The notes: a model not told the origin generated them from the sequence alone. 64,000 nucleotides of DNA from JBKPNJ01 sp963695705 (GCA_963695705.1 CAVOHB010000003.1:3018-67017); one strand, 5' to 3'; positions 25,758 through 36,192 are shown, counted from the first letter of the stretch. Numbers and translations are program-made.

Positions 25758-27135
25758 ATGAGATCAGTCGTTAGGAGTGTCCTTAGCTGCATCCGCACAC
25801 GGGGCGCGCAAGGAGAAGGCCGCGCCGGGAGAATAGCGCCTGCCAAGATGCCCAAGTCTCGCAAGTCGGCTGAAGGGCCACGGGCAAGGCCAAAAGTAGT
25901 CTTCCTGGAAACGACCGAGATGTCGCTTCGATCTCACCTGTCCGGGCAAGCCAAGTTTCTTCAGGACTCAGGGTTTGAGGTTCTCCTGATCGGTTCAGAT
26001 CTCGGCGGTCTTGAGGACATGGGACTCGACGAAGGCGTTCGAGTGGTCAACCTTCCGATGCCACGCAACCCATCACCTTGGCGGGACTGCCGTCGCGCTG
26101 ATGGTCCTCACCGGTATTCTGGTGCAGGAGCGACCAACTCTGCTCGTCTATGGAACACCGAAAGCCGCATTGCTCGGCGCAGTTGCAGGCACACTCACGA
26201 GAGCGCCTGTCCGGGTCTATGTGCTCCACGGATTGCGCCTCGAGACCCTGACTGGTCTGCGACGTGGCTGGATGACGGGCATTGAATGGTTCGTGATGCG
26301 GCTCTCGACTCGAGTGGTTGCGGTGAGTGCTGGCCTCCGCGATTTAGTGATTGAAAGTGGGCTTGCGTCCCGCCCGAAAATTCAGATCCTCGGCTACGGC
26401 TCCAGCAACGGCATCGATGCCACTCGGTACGTCCGTTCTTCTGCAGGTGCGCAAGACCGTGAGCGGACCGAGCTAACAGTTGACCCACGAGATTTCGTCT
26501 ATGTATTCCTAGGTCGGCTAACCAGCGATAAGGGAATCGACGATCTGATCGATGCGTTTCAGGTTGTTCGCCGGGATCGGGACAACCAGCGACTCCTCCT
26601 AGTCGGAGATATCGAGGGTTCCACGGAAGAGAAGCAACGGCTGATCGCCCGGATCGAGTGTGCGCCGGGCGTACTACACCACAGTTACCGGTCCGATGTC
26701 CGTGAGGTCCTATCCTCCTGCAATTGCCTCGTCTTGCCGACCTACCGAGAAGGTTTGCCCAACGTTCTACTCGAGGCGGCGGCGTTGGCGCTTCCCGTGA
26801 TCGCATCGAATGCGACCGGAGTCCGGGACATTGTCGAGAATCATCGCACCGGGCTGATCGTGCCGGTGCATGACACTGGTCTTCTGGCGGCGGCGATGCG
26901 TGATGTTCGGGATGCTTATCCTCAGGCTCTCGCGCGAGCCGAGCGCGCGCGCGCGGACGTCTCCCTCCGCTTCGAACGAACCGCGGTATGGAACCACTGG
27001 TTGGCCTTCTTCATGGGATTGACGCCCATCGATGGGCAGATCCGGGCTCCCATCACACGTTCGGACGCCGGTTGCCTTCCCAGTGTTAGTGCTCCTGGAC
27101 CGACCATCGGCGCGGGGATCGGCACCTGTCGATGA
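25758..27135 (+). pseudogene. Family 4 glycosyltransferase, with one frameshift
   Basis: The first frame encodes a basic start and VVFLETTEMSLRSHLSGQAK, then GFEVLLIGSDL and LPMPRNPSPWRD. After that point the match moves to another frame: LLVYGTPKAALLGAVAGTL, YVLHGLRLETLTG, VFLGRLTSDKGIDDLIDAF and the EGLPNVLLEAAALALPVIAS donor-binding motif. One extra base near 26086-26090 joins them. Restored, it is a GT-B glycosyltransferase of about 455 residues that adds a sugar to the lipid-linked repeat. The C-terminal 40 residues have no match in mind. Confidence 0.8.
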
Positions 27136-27141
27136 CCCGTA

Positions 27142-28410
27142 ATGCGACGGCTCCGAACCCTGACCTTCTCGCTCGTATGCGTCTTCGGGGGCGTTACCAC
27201 AGCGTCTGGCGCTCTCGTCGCACATGGCTTTGGAGTCCTGGCAGCAGTTTACGCCGCGCTGCAGTTGGGTCCGTCCTCATTTGGCCTGCTGGCCCTCATC
27301 CAATCCGCTGGCGCTCTACTGGGAACGACCGCCTCGTTTGGGATGAGCCGCGGAAGCCTACGTTTGCTATCTCAACAGCATCTCTCGGCGGCCCGCCGCG
27401 AGGCCATCTGGCGTATGAGCATAGGGATCCCGCTCCTCGCCCTTTCCGTACTTGGAGCATCCGCGCTCGCTGCTCGGCAGATGGCGGGGGTTGCGCTGAC
27501 CCCAGGGGGAACGAAGGCACTGGGCGCATGCGTTCTACTTGGGCTGGCTTGGGTGACGCACCAGCAGGTTCAGAGTGGCCTCCTCGCTGACTTCCGGTTC
27601 CGCCGGGCTGCGCAATGTACTGCAGCCCGCGGATTCACCCTAGGGTTCGTGCTTTGCCTTGCGGTGACCTCGACCAGTGACCCTGTCACCATCGCCGGCA
27701 CAATCGCGCTGTCAGATGCCGTCATCGGCTCGACCCTGCTCCTTTGGGTATCCACGGCTTACAAGCGGCGCTCCGCGTTCCACATCAGCCAGTCTCGAGG
27801 TTCCATCCTCCGTGAGGTGTGGCAAAACGCGTTACCGGGATGGACAGCAGATGTATGCACGACCTCCATGGGATGGGTTTGTCTTTGGCTATTGACGAGT
27901 GTATACGAGGCTCCTGAAGCAGCTGGTGTATTTGCGGTTGGGCAGAGGCTGTCGTTCGGGGTTCTTCTGATCGCCAACCAGCTCTCGGTTTCGGCGCTTC
28001 CCATTCTGACATCTGTCGCTAGTGAGCAGGCGGGAGTCCTTGCGCGCTTGGCGTTTCACAAGTATCTGAGATGGACGCTCCTGTTTACAGTTCCCGTGGC
28101 AATGGCAGCGATAGTCCTAACCTTCACCGCGCTACCGGCTTTCGCGGATCAATTCTCTGCCGGGCGACTAGCCATCTCCGTCTTGCTGGCTGCATCGATC
28201 CCATCCTCCGTCGGTGTGCTGCTCGGCACCTATGCTCAGGCCCGTGGCGAACTGAAACTCTGGCTCTACTCTGACTTCGTACTAGCAGGAACGTTCGGTG
28301 CCGGCCTTCTCGTGATCGGGGATACTGGCTCGTCAGCGCTTGGCCCCGGCCTTTGTTACGCAATAGGCGCAGGTCGCGAGGACTGCCTACCTTGCTCGAC
28401 TGTTGCGTGA
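27142..28410 (+). CDS. Wzx-like polysaccharide flippase
   Basis: A hydrophobic protein of 422 residues with about 11-12 predicted membrane segments. The order is that of MATE/Wzx flippases: GVLAAVYAALQLGPSSFGLL in the first helices, then repeated hydrophobic spans (LLALSVLGASALAA, ALGACVLLGLAW, GVLLIANQLSVSALPIL). It would move the undecaprenyl-linked repeat across the membrane. The last 15 residues look unnatural, and a +1 reading near 28370 gives YAIGAVARTAYLARLLRE, which looks more like a flippase C-terminus; a frameshift there is possible. Seven nt separate it from the glycosyltransferase stop. Confidence 0.78.
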   Translation: MRRLRTLTFSLVCVFGGVTTASGALVAHGFGVLAAVYAALQLGPSSFGLLALIQSAGALLGTTASFGMSRGSLRLLSQQHLSAARREAIWRMSIGIPLLALSVLGASALAARQMAGVALTPGGTKALGACVLLGLAWVTHQQVQSGLLADFRFRRAAQCTAARGFTLGFVLCLAVTSTSDPVTIAGTIALSDAVIGSTLLLWVSTAYKRRSAFHISQSRGSILREVWQNALPGWTADVCTTSMGWVCLWLLTSVYEAPEAAGVFAVGQRLSFGVLLIANQLSVSALPILTSVASEQAGVLARLAFHKYLRWTLLFTVPVAMAAIVLTFTALPAFADQFSAGRLAISVLLAASIPSSVGVLLGTYAQARGELKLWLYSDFVLAGTFGAGLLVIGDTGSSALGPGLCYAIGAGREDCLPCSTVA

Positions 28411-28465
28411 GCCGCAGGCGGGCCGCGCCTGGAAGCGGCGGGCTCGCCTCACGGCGCGGACACAA

Positions 28466-29908
28466 GTGCTGGGCGACCGCGTTGGGGCGATTTGGTATGC
28501 CGGCTTGGCAATCTTCGCCGGTCTTCTTCCCCTCAGCACCCACGGAAGTGCAAGGTCTCCACTCCAGTTCGTCGTCATATTCAGCTCCCTCACGTTCTGC
28601 ATGCTGGCCATCGGCTTCGAATCCCTCAGATTTCGACGAGATCAACTACTGACCCCCATCAACTGGTTACTCCTGGGTTGGGGAATCAATCTGGTGCTGC
28701 TACCTCAGCTCCTTGCGCTCTTTGGACCAACGAGAGGCACCCTCTTGTCGATGCCGAACGACAGTTCAATCTCACAGGTCATTGCGTGGCAGACTCTCGC
28801 CTTCGGAGCATTCGCAGGAGGCCTGGCTATTTACGGCATACTTGGGAAGGAGTCTGCTGATGTTCCGCCTCCCACCGTCCCTTCCGCCAGATCCGCGTGG
28901 TGGGCTTTCACCCTGCTTTCGGCCATCGGCTTTCTAGGCTTGATCCTCCGCTTTCGCGGCATGTCACCCCTGGTGGCTTATCTATCGGGCCGGGGGAATT
29001 TGCCAGGTGAGCTGCCGAATGGGCCATCGGGGTTTCTTGGACTAACACTCACCGGGCTGCTGGCACTTGCCGCCTGTGTTCTGGCTTTCATGGAGGTTCC
29101 ACGAATATTGTGGGTGCTCAGATGGATTCTGGTACTTGTTCTGCTTCTGCTGGGCACCGGCGTCTTCAACTACAATCGATCTTTGGTGGTCGTGGCCGTT
29201 CTCGCGTTAGCCTCTGTCTACTCAACGTGGAACCGCAGGCTGTCTCCGGCGATTCTGCTCACCGGCGCGGTGGTGTTGCTGCTTGGGGCACTCGCGCTCG
29301 GAACATTTCGGACGATCTATTTCGGTACTCAGGCTGGCGAAATATCGGTACGATCTGCAGGTCTCGCCGACTATGACACGGACGTGCGGGGCGCGTTGGA
29401 GAGTGCGATGCGTGGCCCGCAATATGGTGCCACTGCCATTGGCGCGCTTGACTCCGGGGTGATCGACCGGCAGCCAGACAATCTGCTCAACGACATCCTT
29501 GCGCCAGTACCCCGGTTGGGTAAGTCGTTCAGGGACGCAACCACGTCCGTCAAGTTCTCGTATGTAGTGCGTGGGGATGCGAGATTCGTCGACACTGCGC
29601 CTCCGCTACTCATTGAAATCATGATGACTGTCGGCCCACTATTCATTCTGCCTACATTCTTGGCGTTCGGAGTCTTTGTAGGATGGGTGGAGAGACGGTG
29701 GGTAACAGCCCAGTCGCCGCTGACCACCTACTGTTGGATGTTCTTGGGACTATGGTCTGGATACCTGTTGGCGGGCTCAGCCCAATTTCTTGTCCAAGCG
29801 ATGATTTACTTCGGCCTACCCATTTTCTTCGCGGTTGTGCTCATCCAACGGTGGCAAGTCGTCAGCGGCGACCAGCTCTCGGCGCATCGACAGGTTTTCC
29901 AACAATGA
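28466..29908 (+). CDS. Wzy-like O-antigen/repeat-unit polymerase
   Basis: The 480-residue membrane protein (GTG 28466; a TTG at 28403 is possible) has about 10-12 membrane segments and a large extracytoplasmic loop between about residues 295 and 390 containing GTFRTIYFGTQAGE, YDTDVRGALESAM and the DILAPVPRLGKSFRD stretch. NYNRSLVVVAVLAL is typical of Wzy/oligosaccharide repeat unit polymerases. It would join flipped repeat units. The product assignment rests on topology and context, since these polymerases are poorly conserved. The stop overlaps the next ATG (ATGA). Confidence 0.78.
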   Translation: MLGDRVGAIWYAGLAIFAGLLPLSTHGSARSPLQFVVIFSSLTFCMLAIGFESLRFRRDQLLTPINWLLLGWGINLVLLPQLLALFGPTRGTLLSMPNDSSISQVIAWQTLAFGAFAGGLAIYGILGKESADVPPPTVPSARSAWWAFTLLSAIGFLGLILRFRGMSPLVAYLSGRGNLPGELPNGPSGFLGLTLTGLLALAACVLAFMEVPRILWVLRWILVLVLLLLGTGVFNYNRSLVVVAVLALASVYSTWNRRLSPAILLTGAVVLLLGALALGTFRTIYFGTQAGEISVRSAGLADYDTDVRGALESAMRGPQYGATAIGALDSGVIDRQPDNLLNDILAPVPRLGKSFRDATTSVKFSYVVRGDARFVDTAPPLLIEIMMTVGPLFILPTFLAFGVFVGWVERRWVTAQSPLTTYCWMFLGLWSGYLLAGSAQFLVQAMIYFGLPIFFAVVLIQRWQVVSGDQLSAHRQVFQQ

Positions 29909-30916
29909 GGGTCGCAATTTGTGGCGGCATTCTCCACCACTCGTCCGCGCGCAGGCGCCGGGTTCAGCCGACTACTGAGACGATTCTCGTCGAAGGGTTG
30001 TCATCCGCCGGCATTGATGTGTTGGAGTTGAGCCCGCGCGCACTCGGTCGCGGGGTGGCAGCAGCCTTCCGCGGTGTCGATCTTGTTCATATCCACCACC
30101 CTGGCAGGCTAACATCAGTTCTTGGCTTTCTACCCGCGAGAGCACCGCTGATCTACACGCCGCATCGGATGTACGACCCAGATCGGGCGCTTCTTGCCGT
30201 TGGACACCGCCGCATGAAACAAGCGGCACGTTATGTCGTCGCCCTTTCCCCGGCCGAGGTTGAGCATCTGCGAGCCCGTGGATGGACCGCTGACTCCATT
30301 GCGCTGATTCCCAACGGTCTGCCTGGGGTGGGGCTGAGGCCGTGCACGCGTGTGGCCCCATCGGTTGAGGGTTCGCTCCGAATTCTCTTCGTCGGCCAAC
30401 TCGTGCCGGTCAAACAGCCGCAGATGATTCTTTATGCCCTGGCGACCAGCCGCCTGCGGCCACAGCATCGCGCTAACGATGGTTTTCCAGAATGATTCAA
30501 TGCTCTGCCAGCTTCGCAATCTGGCCTCAGCCTTGGGGATCGCCTCGCAGGTCAACTGGAAGGGGAAACTAACCGGGAAGGCTCTGGCGGACGAGTACTA
30601 TCGAGCGCATGCTCTCGTATTGTCGAGCAGATCGGAAGCTTTGCCCTCGGTGATCACTGAGGCTATGTTCACCGGCCTACCAGTTATTGCGCCCGATGTT
30701 GGAGGGATAAGGTGGCAACTCAATGGGTGGGGGGTCTGCCTTAGTCATGCGACGACTCACTCGCTTGCCTTGGCTTTCCAAGAAGTCTTCACTTGTGATT
30801 GGTACGGCTTCGAATCCGCGAAGGTAGTGGCCGGATCCGCCCGGGACAGGTTCTCGCCAGCCCTGATGGTTGAACGCCACCTTGAGTTGTACAAGCGAGT
30901 TGCCCATGAGCAGTAG
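29905..30916 (+). pseudogene. Family 4 glycosyltransferase, with one frameshift
   Basis: The first frame encodes the N-terminal domain: MRVAICGGILHHSSARRRR, VDLVHIHHPGRLTS, PLIYTPHRMYDPDRALLAVG, LIPNGLPGV and ILFVGQLVPVKQPQMILYAL. The C-terminal domain is in another frame from about 30455: SIALTMVFQNDSM, VNWKGKLTGKALADEYYRA, SRSEALPSVITEAMFTGLPV. A single indel near 30450-30458 joins them into a GT-B enzyme of about 335 residues. The end lies 11 nt past the start of the next gene. A role in adding one sugar of the repeat is inferred. Confidence 0.8.
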
Positions 30917-31718
30917 TCCACGGAGTTCGGTAGATTTCCTCCTGCCAATCAAGCCGCCAGCCCCTTACCTGGATGAAACTCTGCTCAGTATCCTCTCGCA
31001 GACGCACAAGGACTGGTTCCTCATCGCGGTGGTGGATGGCGCTTCCGTGCCGACAGTCCAAGTGCTTGAAGACCGCATCCCCAGTCAACGTTTGCGGATA
31101 ATTGAGTCGCCGATGCCTCGTGGCATCGCTGTCTCGCTCAATGAAGCGCTCCGTGAGTCGAATTCAGAGTTCTGTGCCCGAATCGATGCTGACGATGTGT
31201 GCGAACCAGATAGGATCGAAGTTCAACTCGAACTAATGCGGGACTCGCCCAGCATGGTCGTCTTGGGCGGTTCCGCTGCGATCATAGACGCCACCGGCCG
31301 GATCAGGCGCTGGTATCAAGCCTTGGACGATTGTGACCTCGCACGCCGATTGCTCTGGCGGAATAGGATAGTGCACTCGTCCGTTTTGATGCGTCGGGCA
31401 CCCATTCTCGCAGTAGGCGGCTACGACTCCGCGGCGGTGCGGCGCGAGGATTACGAGTTATGGATGCGCGTAGCCCTTGCCGGCAGCGTGGCAACTATGA
31501 GCAAGAGACTCGTCCGCTACCGGGTCGTTCCCGGTCAGGAAAGCGAAATGCCGGCCCCCACATCTTCTATTGCGGCGGTGTCACGCGCACGGATGGCACT
31601 GGCAGAACGCCTCGGCTTGTCACGCATCGAGGCGCGTTTCATCGACGCTGCATGGCGCACCGCGCAATCTCCCGTCTACCGTGCTTGTTCCCCCAGGGGG
31701 AGTCGGTGGTCGGCCTGA
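30906..31718 (+). CDS. Family 2 glycosyltransferase
   Basis: A 270-residue GT-A fold enzyme. The start (MSSSPRSSVDFLLPIKPPAP) is followed by DETLLSILSQTHKDW, the nucleotide-binding aspartates in VVDGAS, the catalytic-metal DxD as IDADDVCEPDRIE, and GGYDSAAVRREDYELWMRVA, where the ED pair supplies the catalytic base. It overlaps the preceding glycosyltransferase end by 11 nt. The C-terminus (after residue 250, RACSPRGSRWSA) looks abrupt for the family, so the true end may be altered. Confidence 0.85.
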   Translation: MSSSPRSSVDFLLPIKPPAPYLDETLLSILSQTHKDWFLIAVVDGASVPTVQVLEDRIPSQRLRIIESPMPRGIAVSLNEALRESNSEFCARIDADDVCEPDRIEVQLELMRDSPSMVVLGGSAAIIDATGRIRRWYQALDDCDLARRLLWRNRIVHSSVLMRRAPILAVGGYDSAAVRREDYELWMRVALAGSVATMSKRLVRYRVVPGQESEMPAPTSSIAAVSRARMALAERLGLSRIEARFIDAAWRTAQSPVYRACSPRGSRWSA

Positions 31719-31904
31719 GCACTGGTGCCGGTCCGCATCGCTGCGCTGTGCACGCCGAATCAACGGCACCACCTCGACGTTCGAGTCTCGACGCGCGAAC
31801 GGACCGGCGGAAGCGATGATCACGGTCACCCTGCGAGGGGAGTCACTGATGCAGACCCAGGGGCTCTTCCACCGCGCTCCAGCCAGGTAGGCCCACATAG
31901 GGGG

Positions 31905-33723
31905 TCAGTGGCCGCAGTGCTCATGCTTCTGCACAGCTGAGACATGACGTGCTACAAGAACGTGATTCGACCCCCCCGGATCAAGGCCACGGACATCAGG
32001 TCCGCTTACGGCCGGGACCGCCACATGCGAAACCTGCGGGTGCACCCGGCGTTCATCCGGCTCACCGAGCCCGAACAGGTCCTCGTGCAGCTTCTCCCCT
32101 TGCCGGAGGCCCGTGTACTGGATCTCGAGATCCACTCCTGAGACATCGATGAGGTGGCGGGCAACCGCGTCGATCCGTATCGGCTCGCCCATGTCAAGCA
32201 CCAGCGCCTCACCATCCTGGCCGATAGCTGCGGCTTGGATCACGAGTGCGACTGCCTCCTGGACAGTCATGAAGTATCGCGTCACGTCTGGATGAGTGAC
32301 AGTCAGCGGCTTTCCGGCCTCGATCTGCGCAGTGAACGCAGTGAGGACGGAGCCACGGCTCCCCAGTACGTTGCCGAAGCGGACACTAAGGTAGGTGCCA
32401 GGGCTTGCCGCCGCGGCGGCTGCTGTGAGGCCTTCAGCGATTCGCTTGGAATAGCCCAGAACGCTAATCGGATTCGCAGCCTTGTCGGTTGAGATGTTGA
32501 CGAATCTCTCAGCATGGTTCGCTGACGCCGCATCTAGCACCGTGAGCGTGCCCCAAATGTTGGTCTTTACCGCCTCGCCGGGATATAGCTCAAGAATAGG
32601 TAGGTGTTTCAAGGCAGCGGCATGAAACACCACCTGGGGTCTCCTCACGGCGAATAGCTCATTCACAAATTCTTGATCGCGAATGTCTCCGAGAACGACC
32701 TCGCCTCGAGTCGAGGAGAGCCCGCCCATGGATCGACAGCTGGACGGCATGTAGAGCTGACTCGTCACGATCACACATGATGAGCTCCGACGGACCATGC
32801 CTGGCGATCTGCCGGCAGAGTTCAGAGCCGATCGAGCCACCAGCACCTGTGACCAACACCCGCCGACCGGCGAGGTAGCTCGCGATGGAGGCCAAGTCCG
32901 TTTCGAACTGGCGGCGACCTAGGAGATCCGCGACGTCGAGGTCGCGGACACTGTGGATGTCCACTCGCCCTAGAAGCAGGTCATTGACTCCTGGAACAAC
33001 CTTGACCTCGAGACCGGCCGCCATCGCCTTCTGCGTGATCCTTCGGATGACCGATGCGTCGGCGCTCGGAATTGCGACGACGAGAACGGTCGCAGTGGTC
33101 CGCTCGGCCGCGCATTCTATGTCGCAGGACGTTCCGAGCACCGGTATCCCATAGAGGCGAAGGTGACGCTTCACCAGGTTGTCGTCAAGCAATCCCACGG
33201 GTTCCCACGTGGCTCTGGCATCTGTCAACATCGATCGTACGAGTTGGCGGCCACCCTCACCTGCGCCTAGAACGAGTACGCGAGTTGAGTCGATCAGTCG
33301 TTCGGAATGTCGGACCTCTTCAACCAACTGCCGGAACGCCGCGCGCCCACCGCCCATCACCGCGAGGGAAACAAAAATCGCCATCAGTGGGATCGACCGG
33401 GGTAACCAATACGGGTGACTCTGGAGATTCACCAGGAACAGCGCGCCGCCCGATGTACCCACGATCAGGCCCAGCGCCATCATTTCTTCCAGGCTCGCCA
33501 TCTTGGATCGCCCCAGGTGCAGACGCCTCATCCACGCCAGGGCCGTGTAGGTGACGACTACCAACATCCATGCGACGGCCAGATGGTCCCAGGGTACGAG
33601 CTGAGAATCGAAGTCCATCCTCGCCAGCGCTGCCACTGCAAGTCCGATGGCCCACGCCGCCGCATCAAAGGTTATGAGCAACACGTACCGACGCAAACTG
33701 AGTCTTCGTACGACGGCCTTCAT
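31905..33723 (-). pseudogene. CapD/PglF-type membrane NDP-sugar 4,6-dehydratase, with one frameshift
   Basis: The N-terminal frame starts at ATG 33723 behind a GGGGGAGG site and has four membrane helices, a first nucleotide-binding domain (VLVLGAGEGGRQLVRSML) and the start of the second (RRVLVTGAGGSIGSELCRQI). After SIHGRALLDSR it is lost; the rest (GEVVLGDIRDQEFVNELF, HAAALKHLPILELYP, NISTDKAANPISVLGYSKR, RFGNVLGSRGSVL) is in another frame ending at 31905. One indel near 32700-32711 restores a protein of about 605 residues. The family includes PglF, which makes the UDP-4-keto sugar used by the PglE-like enzyme at 22397. It is convergent with the glycosyltransferase genes. Confidence 0.85.
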
Positions 33724-33869
33724 ATTCGCTGCCTCCCCCGGTAGATTTCACGTCGAAAAACTAGACGCGAATCTCGAATCGCCATAATTCAGAGCCAAAT
33801 CGAATCTTGGTTGAATTCCTCTCTAACGCGAATGTTCGTGACCTGGTGGACGCCAATCCCTCGCCGGGC

Positions 33870-35669
33870 TCAGCGGCAGGCTGATTCACCCACCTGAACG
33901 GCGCTCCCGCCCGGCACTCCGGGCGTGATCCGGACGTCGGGCATGTCGGTCTGGTGGGCGCCACTGGTGACCGTGAACCTCAGCACATGCGACTGACCCG
34001 GAGCCAGGTCGATGGTCTGCACCGTGACCCGTCGACCGTCATGGGTCAGGGTCGCCGAGATCGAGCGCCTGCCGTCGATCGTGGGCTCACGGATCTGCCC
34101 GCCCGACGGTGCATAGAGCATGGCATTGGTGCGGATGAACCCTGGTCTTGCTCCATAACCGGGACCTATGACGGACACGGGGAGGGATGCCGCGTCAGCT
34201 GGGGCTGTGGAGGTCATCGTGACCGTCACCTGCATGGTTTGCGCACCGTCGGCGGCACAGGACTCCGGCACTACCTTGACCTCGTACCGCAGGTAGTAGT
34301 CCATCTTGGCGCCGGTGCCGTCGTTGAAGTACACCCCGATCTGCGGCGCGCTGATGGGCCTGGTGGGCAGTGAGCCGGTCAACGGCGTGGATGCGAGCAG
34401 TGTCTCTTCGCTCGGGTGATGGGAGTAGACGAACGTTCGATGTTCCTCTACTCCACGAACGATTCCGTCGAGCACCGCTCGAGGGTTGCCCTGCCCGGCG
34501 GACAGGGCACTGAATACCGCCTTCGCGGCCTCAGCGAAGAAGAGGTTCTGCGCCGTGAGGTCAGGCTGATCCAGGTATATCTGGTTGAGGATGAGCTGTA
34601 CGGCATCAGCAGCAGTCAGCTGCTGGCCGCCTGACACCGTCACCGGGCCGGTCCCAGCCAGTACGTATGACAGGGCAACCGGGTCGGTGGAAAGGACACC
34701 ATCGACCTTCTGCCCGGTGCTCTGCCGCCACATCTCCTGCGCGATCTGGGCGGCCCGCGGGAAGTCGGGCGTGAAGGTGCTGTCACCGGCATAGACAGCC
34801 AGGCGACTGGAGAACAAGGCGAGCTCATCCGCCCTGAGCGGCAGCACGGGCTTTCTGTACGCGCCGAGGACGGATGCATCCCCTTGCCAGTGCAGGCTGA
34901 TCCGTCCGCGATCTGCCGTGAGGGTGGCGAAGGCACCTGGAAGGCCGCCTGTGGCCCTGATCTCGGCGTTGTTCTGGAACATCACGAGGTAGGTGCGTCT
35001 GCCGTCGGCGCCGAGCATGGGCGGGAGGAGCTTCGTCGCGAGCACTGCGTGAGCCGAGATGCGGTGCGCCTCGGTCAGCTTGCCTTCCAGATCCTTGATC
35101 GGGCTGGCGATCTGGGGCATCAGCGAGTGCGTATCGAGGGCCGTCACACGCGCCAGAGCATCGTTGAGATCCGCGTTCGCAGTGATGAGCGCTGGAGCGG
35201 CGCGCTCGAGACCATCGAGATTGATGCGCCCGTGCCGCGGACGCAGCGTGTCTGCTGAGACGGACCTGCTGACCTCGACGAGCGCGGGGCCGATGTCATG
35301 TGTGGCCTCGTCGGCCACGCTGGCAACGGTACGGACGGCGGAAACATCGTCACCGATCCAGGGCGCCTTGCTCGCGGCCCACCACACCGGCCCCGTCAGG
35401 CTATTGCTGGCCGTCCTCGTCGCGCCCTGTGCGTCGATGAGATCCCGCTGCGCCGTCGGAGTGTCGCCGTTGGCAAGAGCATGCGTCATATGCTGCAGAT
35501 TCGCGGCGGCCTCGTTTAGGGAGTCGCGCGCCTGCTTCGCCTGATAAGCAGTGAATCCGAAAACGACGAGCGCGAATACAACGGCGCCTATCGATGCCCA
35601 CATGAGACGCCGTTTGCCAGGCCGGTGGGTTCCCGGCTGATCAGACCGCCTCCAGTCCGGGTCCGGCAC
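33870..35669 (-). CDS. DUF4012 family membrane protein
   Basis: The 599-residue product starts at GTG 35669. A basic cytoplasmic tail (PGTHRPGKRR) precedes one membrane helix at about residues 22-45; the rest faces outside. The DUF4012 signature is plain: LLPPMLGADGRRTYLVMFQN, then NAEIRATGGLPGAFATL, and later DGVLSTDPVALSYVLAGTGP. The family has no settled biochemical role; it commonly lies in actinobacterial exopolysaccharide loci, as here beside the CapD/PglF-type gene and a Wzb-like phosphatase. An association with surface-glycan export or attachment is inferred from context only. Confidence 0.85.
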   Translation of the reverse strand: MPDPDWRRSDQPGTHRPGKRRLMWASIGAVVFALVVFGFTAYQAKQARDSLNEAAANLQHMTHALANGDTPTAQRDLIDAQGATRTASNSLTGPVWWAASKAPWIGDDVSAVRTVASVADEATHDIGPALVEVSRSVSADTLRPRHGRINLDGLERAAPALITANADLNDALARVTALDTHSLMPQIASPIKDLEGKLTEAHRISAHAVLATKLLPPMLGADGRRTYLVMFQNNAEIRATGGLPGAFATLTADRGRISLHWQGDASVLGAYRKPVLPLRADELALFSSRLAVYAGDSTFTPDFPRAAQIAQEMWRQSTGQKVDGVLSTDPVALSYVLAGTGPVTVSGGQQLTAADAVQLILNQIYLDQPDLTAQNLFFAEAAKAVFSALSAGQGNPRAVLDGIVRGVEEHRTFVYSHHPSEETLLASTPLTGSLPTRPISAPQIGVYFNDGTGAKMDYYLRYEVKVVPESCAADGAQTMQVTVTMTSTAPADAASLPVSVIGPGYGARPGFIRTNAMLYAPSGGQIREPTIDGRRSISATLTHDGRRVTVQTIDLAPGQSHVLRFTVTSGAHQTDMPDVRITPGVPGGSAVQVGESACR

Positions 35670-35733
35670 GCCTCAGTCCCTCGTGTGTGATCGTTGATGT
35701 GCCGAACACGTATCCGCGTACGTACGTTCCCGC

Positions 35734-36192
35734 CTACACGTGCATCCGAGTTACGCGGAAATGCCGGTGAGTGGATAAGCTTTCCGCCCACTTGGAACAG
35801 TCCTTGGGAATGTACCTGGCCCGCACCGAGTAGCGACCGTGCGGAAGATGGCGCTGGATCGATAGCTTCGCCGAGCCTCCTTCCAGGCGCTTCTGCCGGT
35901 GCACCAACAGGTCACCATTCTTCTGAGCGATTCTGAGCCGAATGACGCCCTTCGGGTCGACAGCACCGACCGATCGCACATGTACGAACGCGTGGTTCTT
36001 CTCTCCACGATCCACCCGGTGCTTCTGCACACGCAGTCCCGTGTGCGTGATCACCGATGCCGGATAAGGGCTACAGGTACGCACATGCGATGTGCTGACT
36101 CTGTCAGCTGCCGGTGCAGCCTGCGCGGCACTGAGCCCGGAACCCGTAAGGGCTAACCCTGCGATGACTGCCACGACGGATTTGACGATCAT
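35734..36192 (-). CDS. Small secreted protein of unknown function
   Basis: The 152-residue product starts at ATG 36192 with a good site (GGGGGA, 8 nt away). A signal peptide is clear (IVKSVVAVIAGLALTGSGLS, cut near AQA-AP). The mature part is basic, with two cysteines (RTCSPYP and PKDCSKW), and shows beta-strand alternation and a GRYSVRARY pattern like Ig-fold or secreted bacterial repeat domains. I recognise no family. It lies between the DUF4012 gene and the Wzb-like phosphatase on the same strand, which suggests a surface role with the glycan locus. Confidence 0.65.
   Translation of the reverse strand: MIVKSVVAVIAGLALTGSGLSAAQAAPAADRVSTSHVRTCSPYPASVITHTGLRVQKHRVDRGEKNHAFVHVRSVGAVDPKGVIRLRIAQKNGDLLVHRQKRLEGGSAKLSIQRHLPHGRYSVRARYIPKDCSKWAESLSTHRHFRVTRMHV

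Noticed and set aside
31719..31904. Small gene or transposase remnant between the family 2 glycosyltransferase and the CapD/PglF-type gene
   Set aside because: Short frames exist on both strands but show no family motif, ribosome site or codon bias. I see nothing but a convergent intergenic gap.
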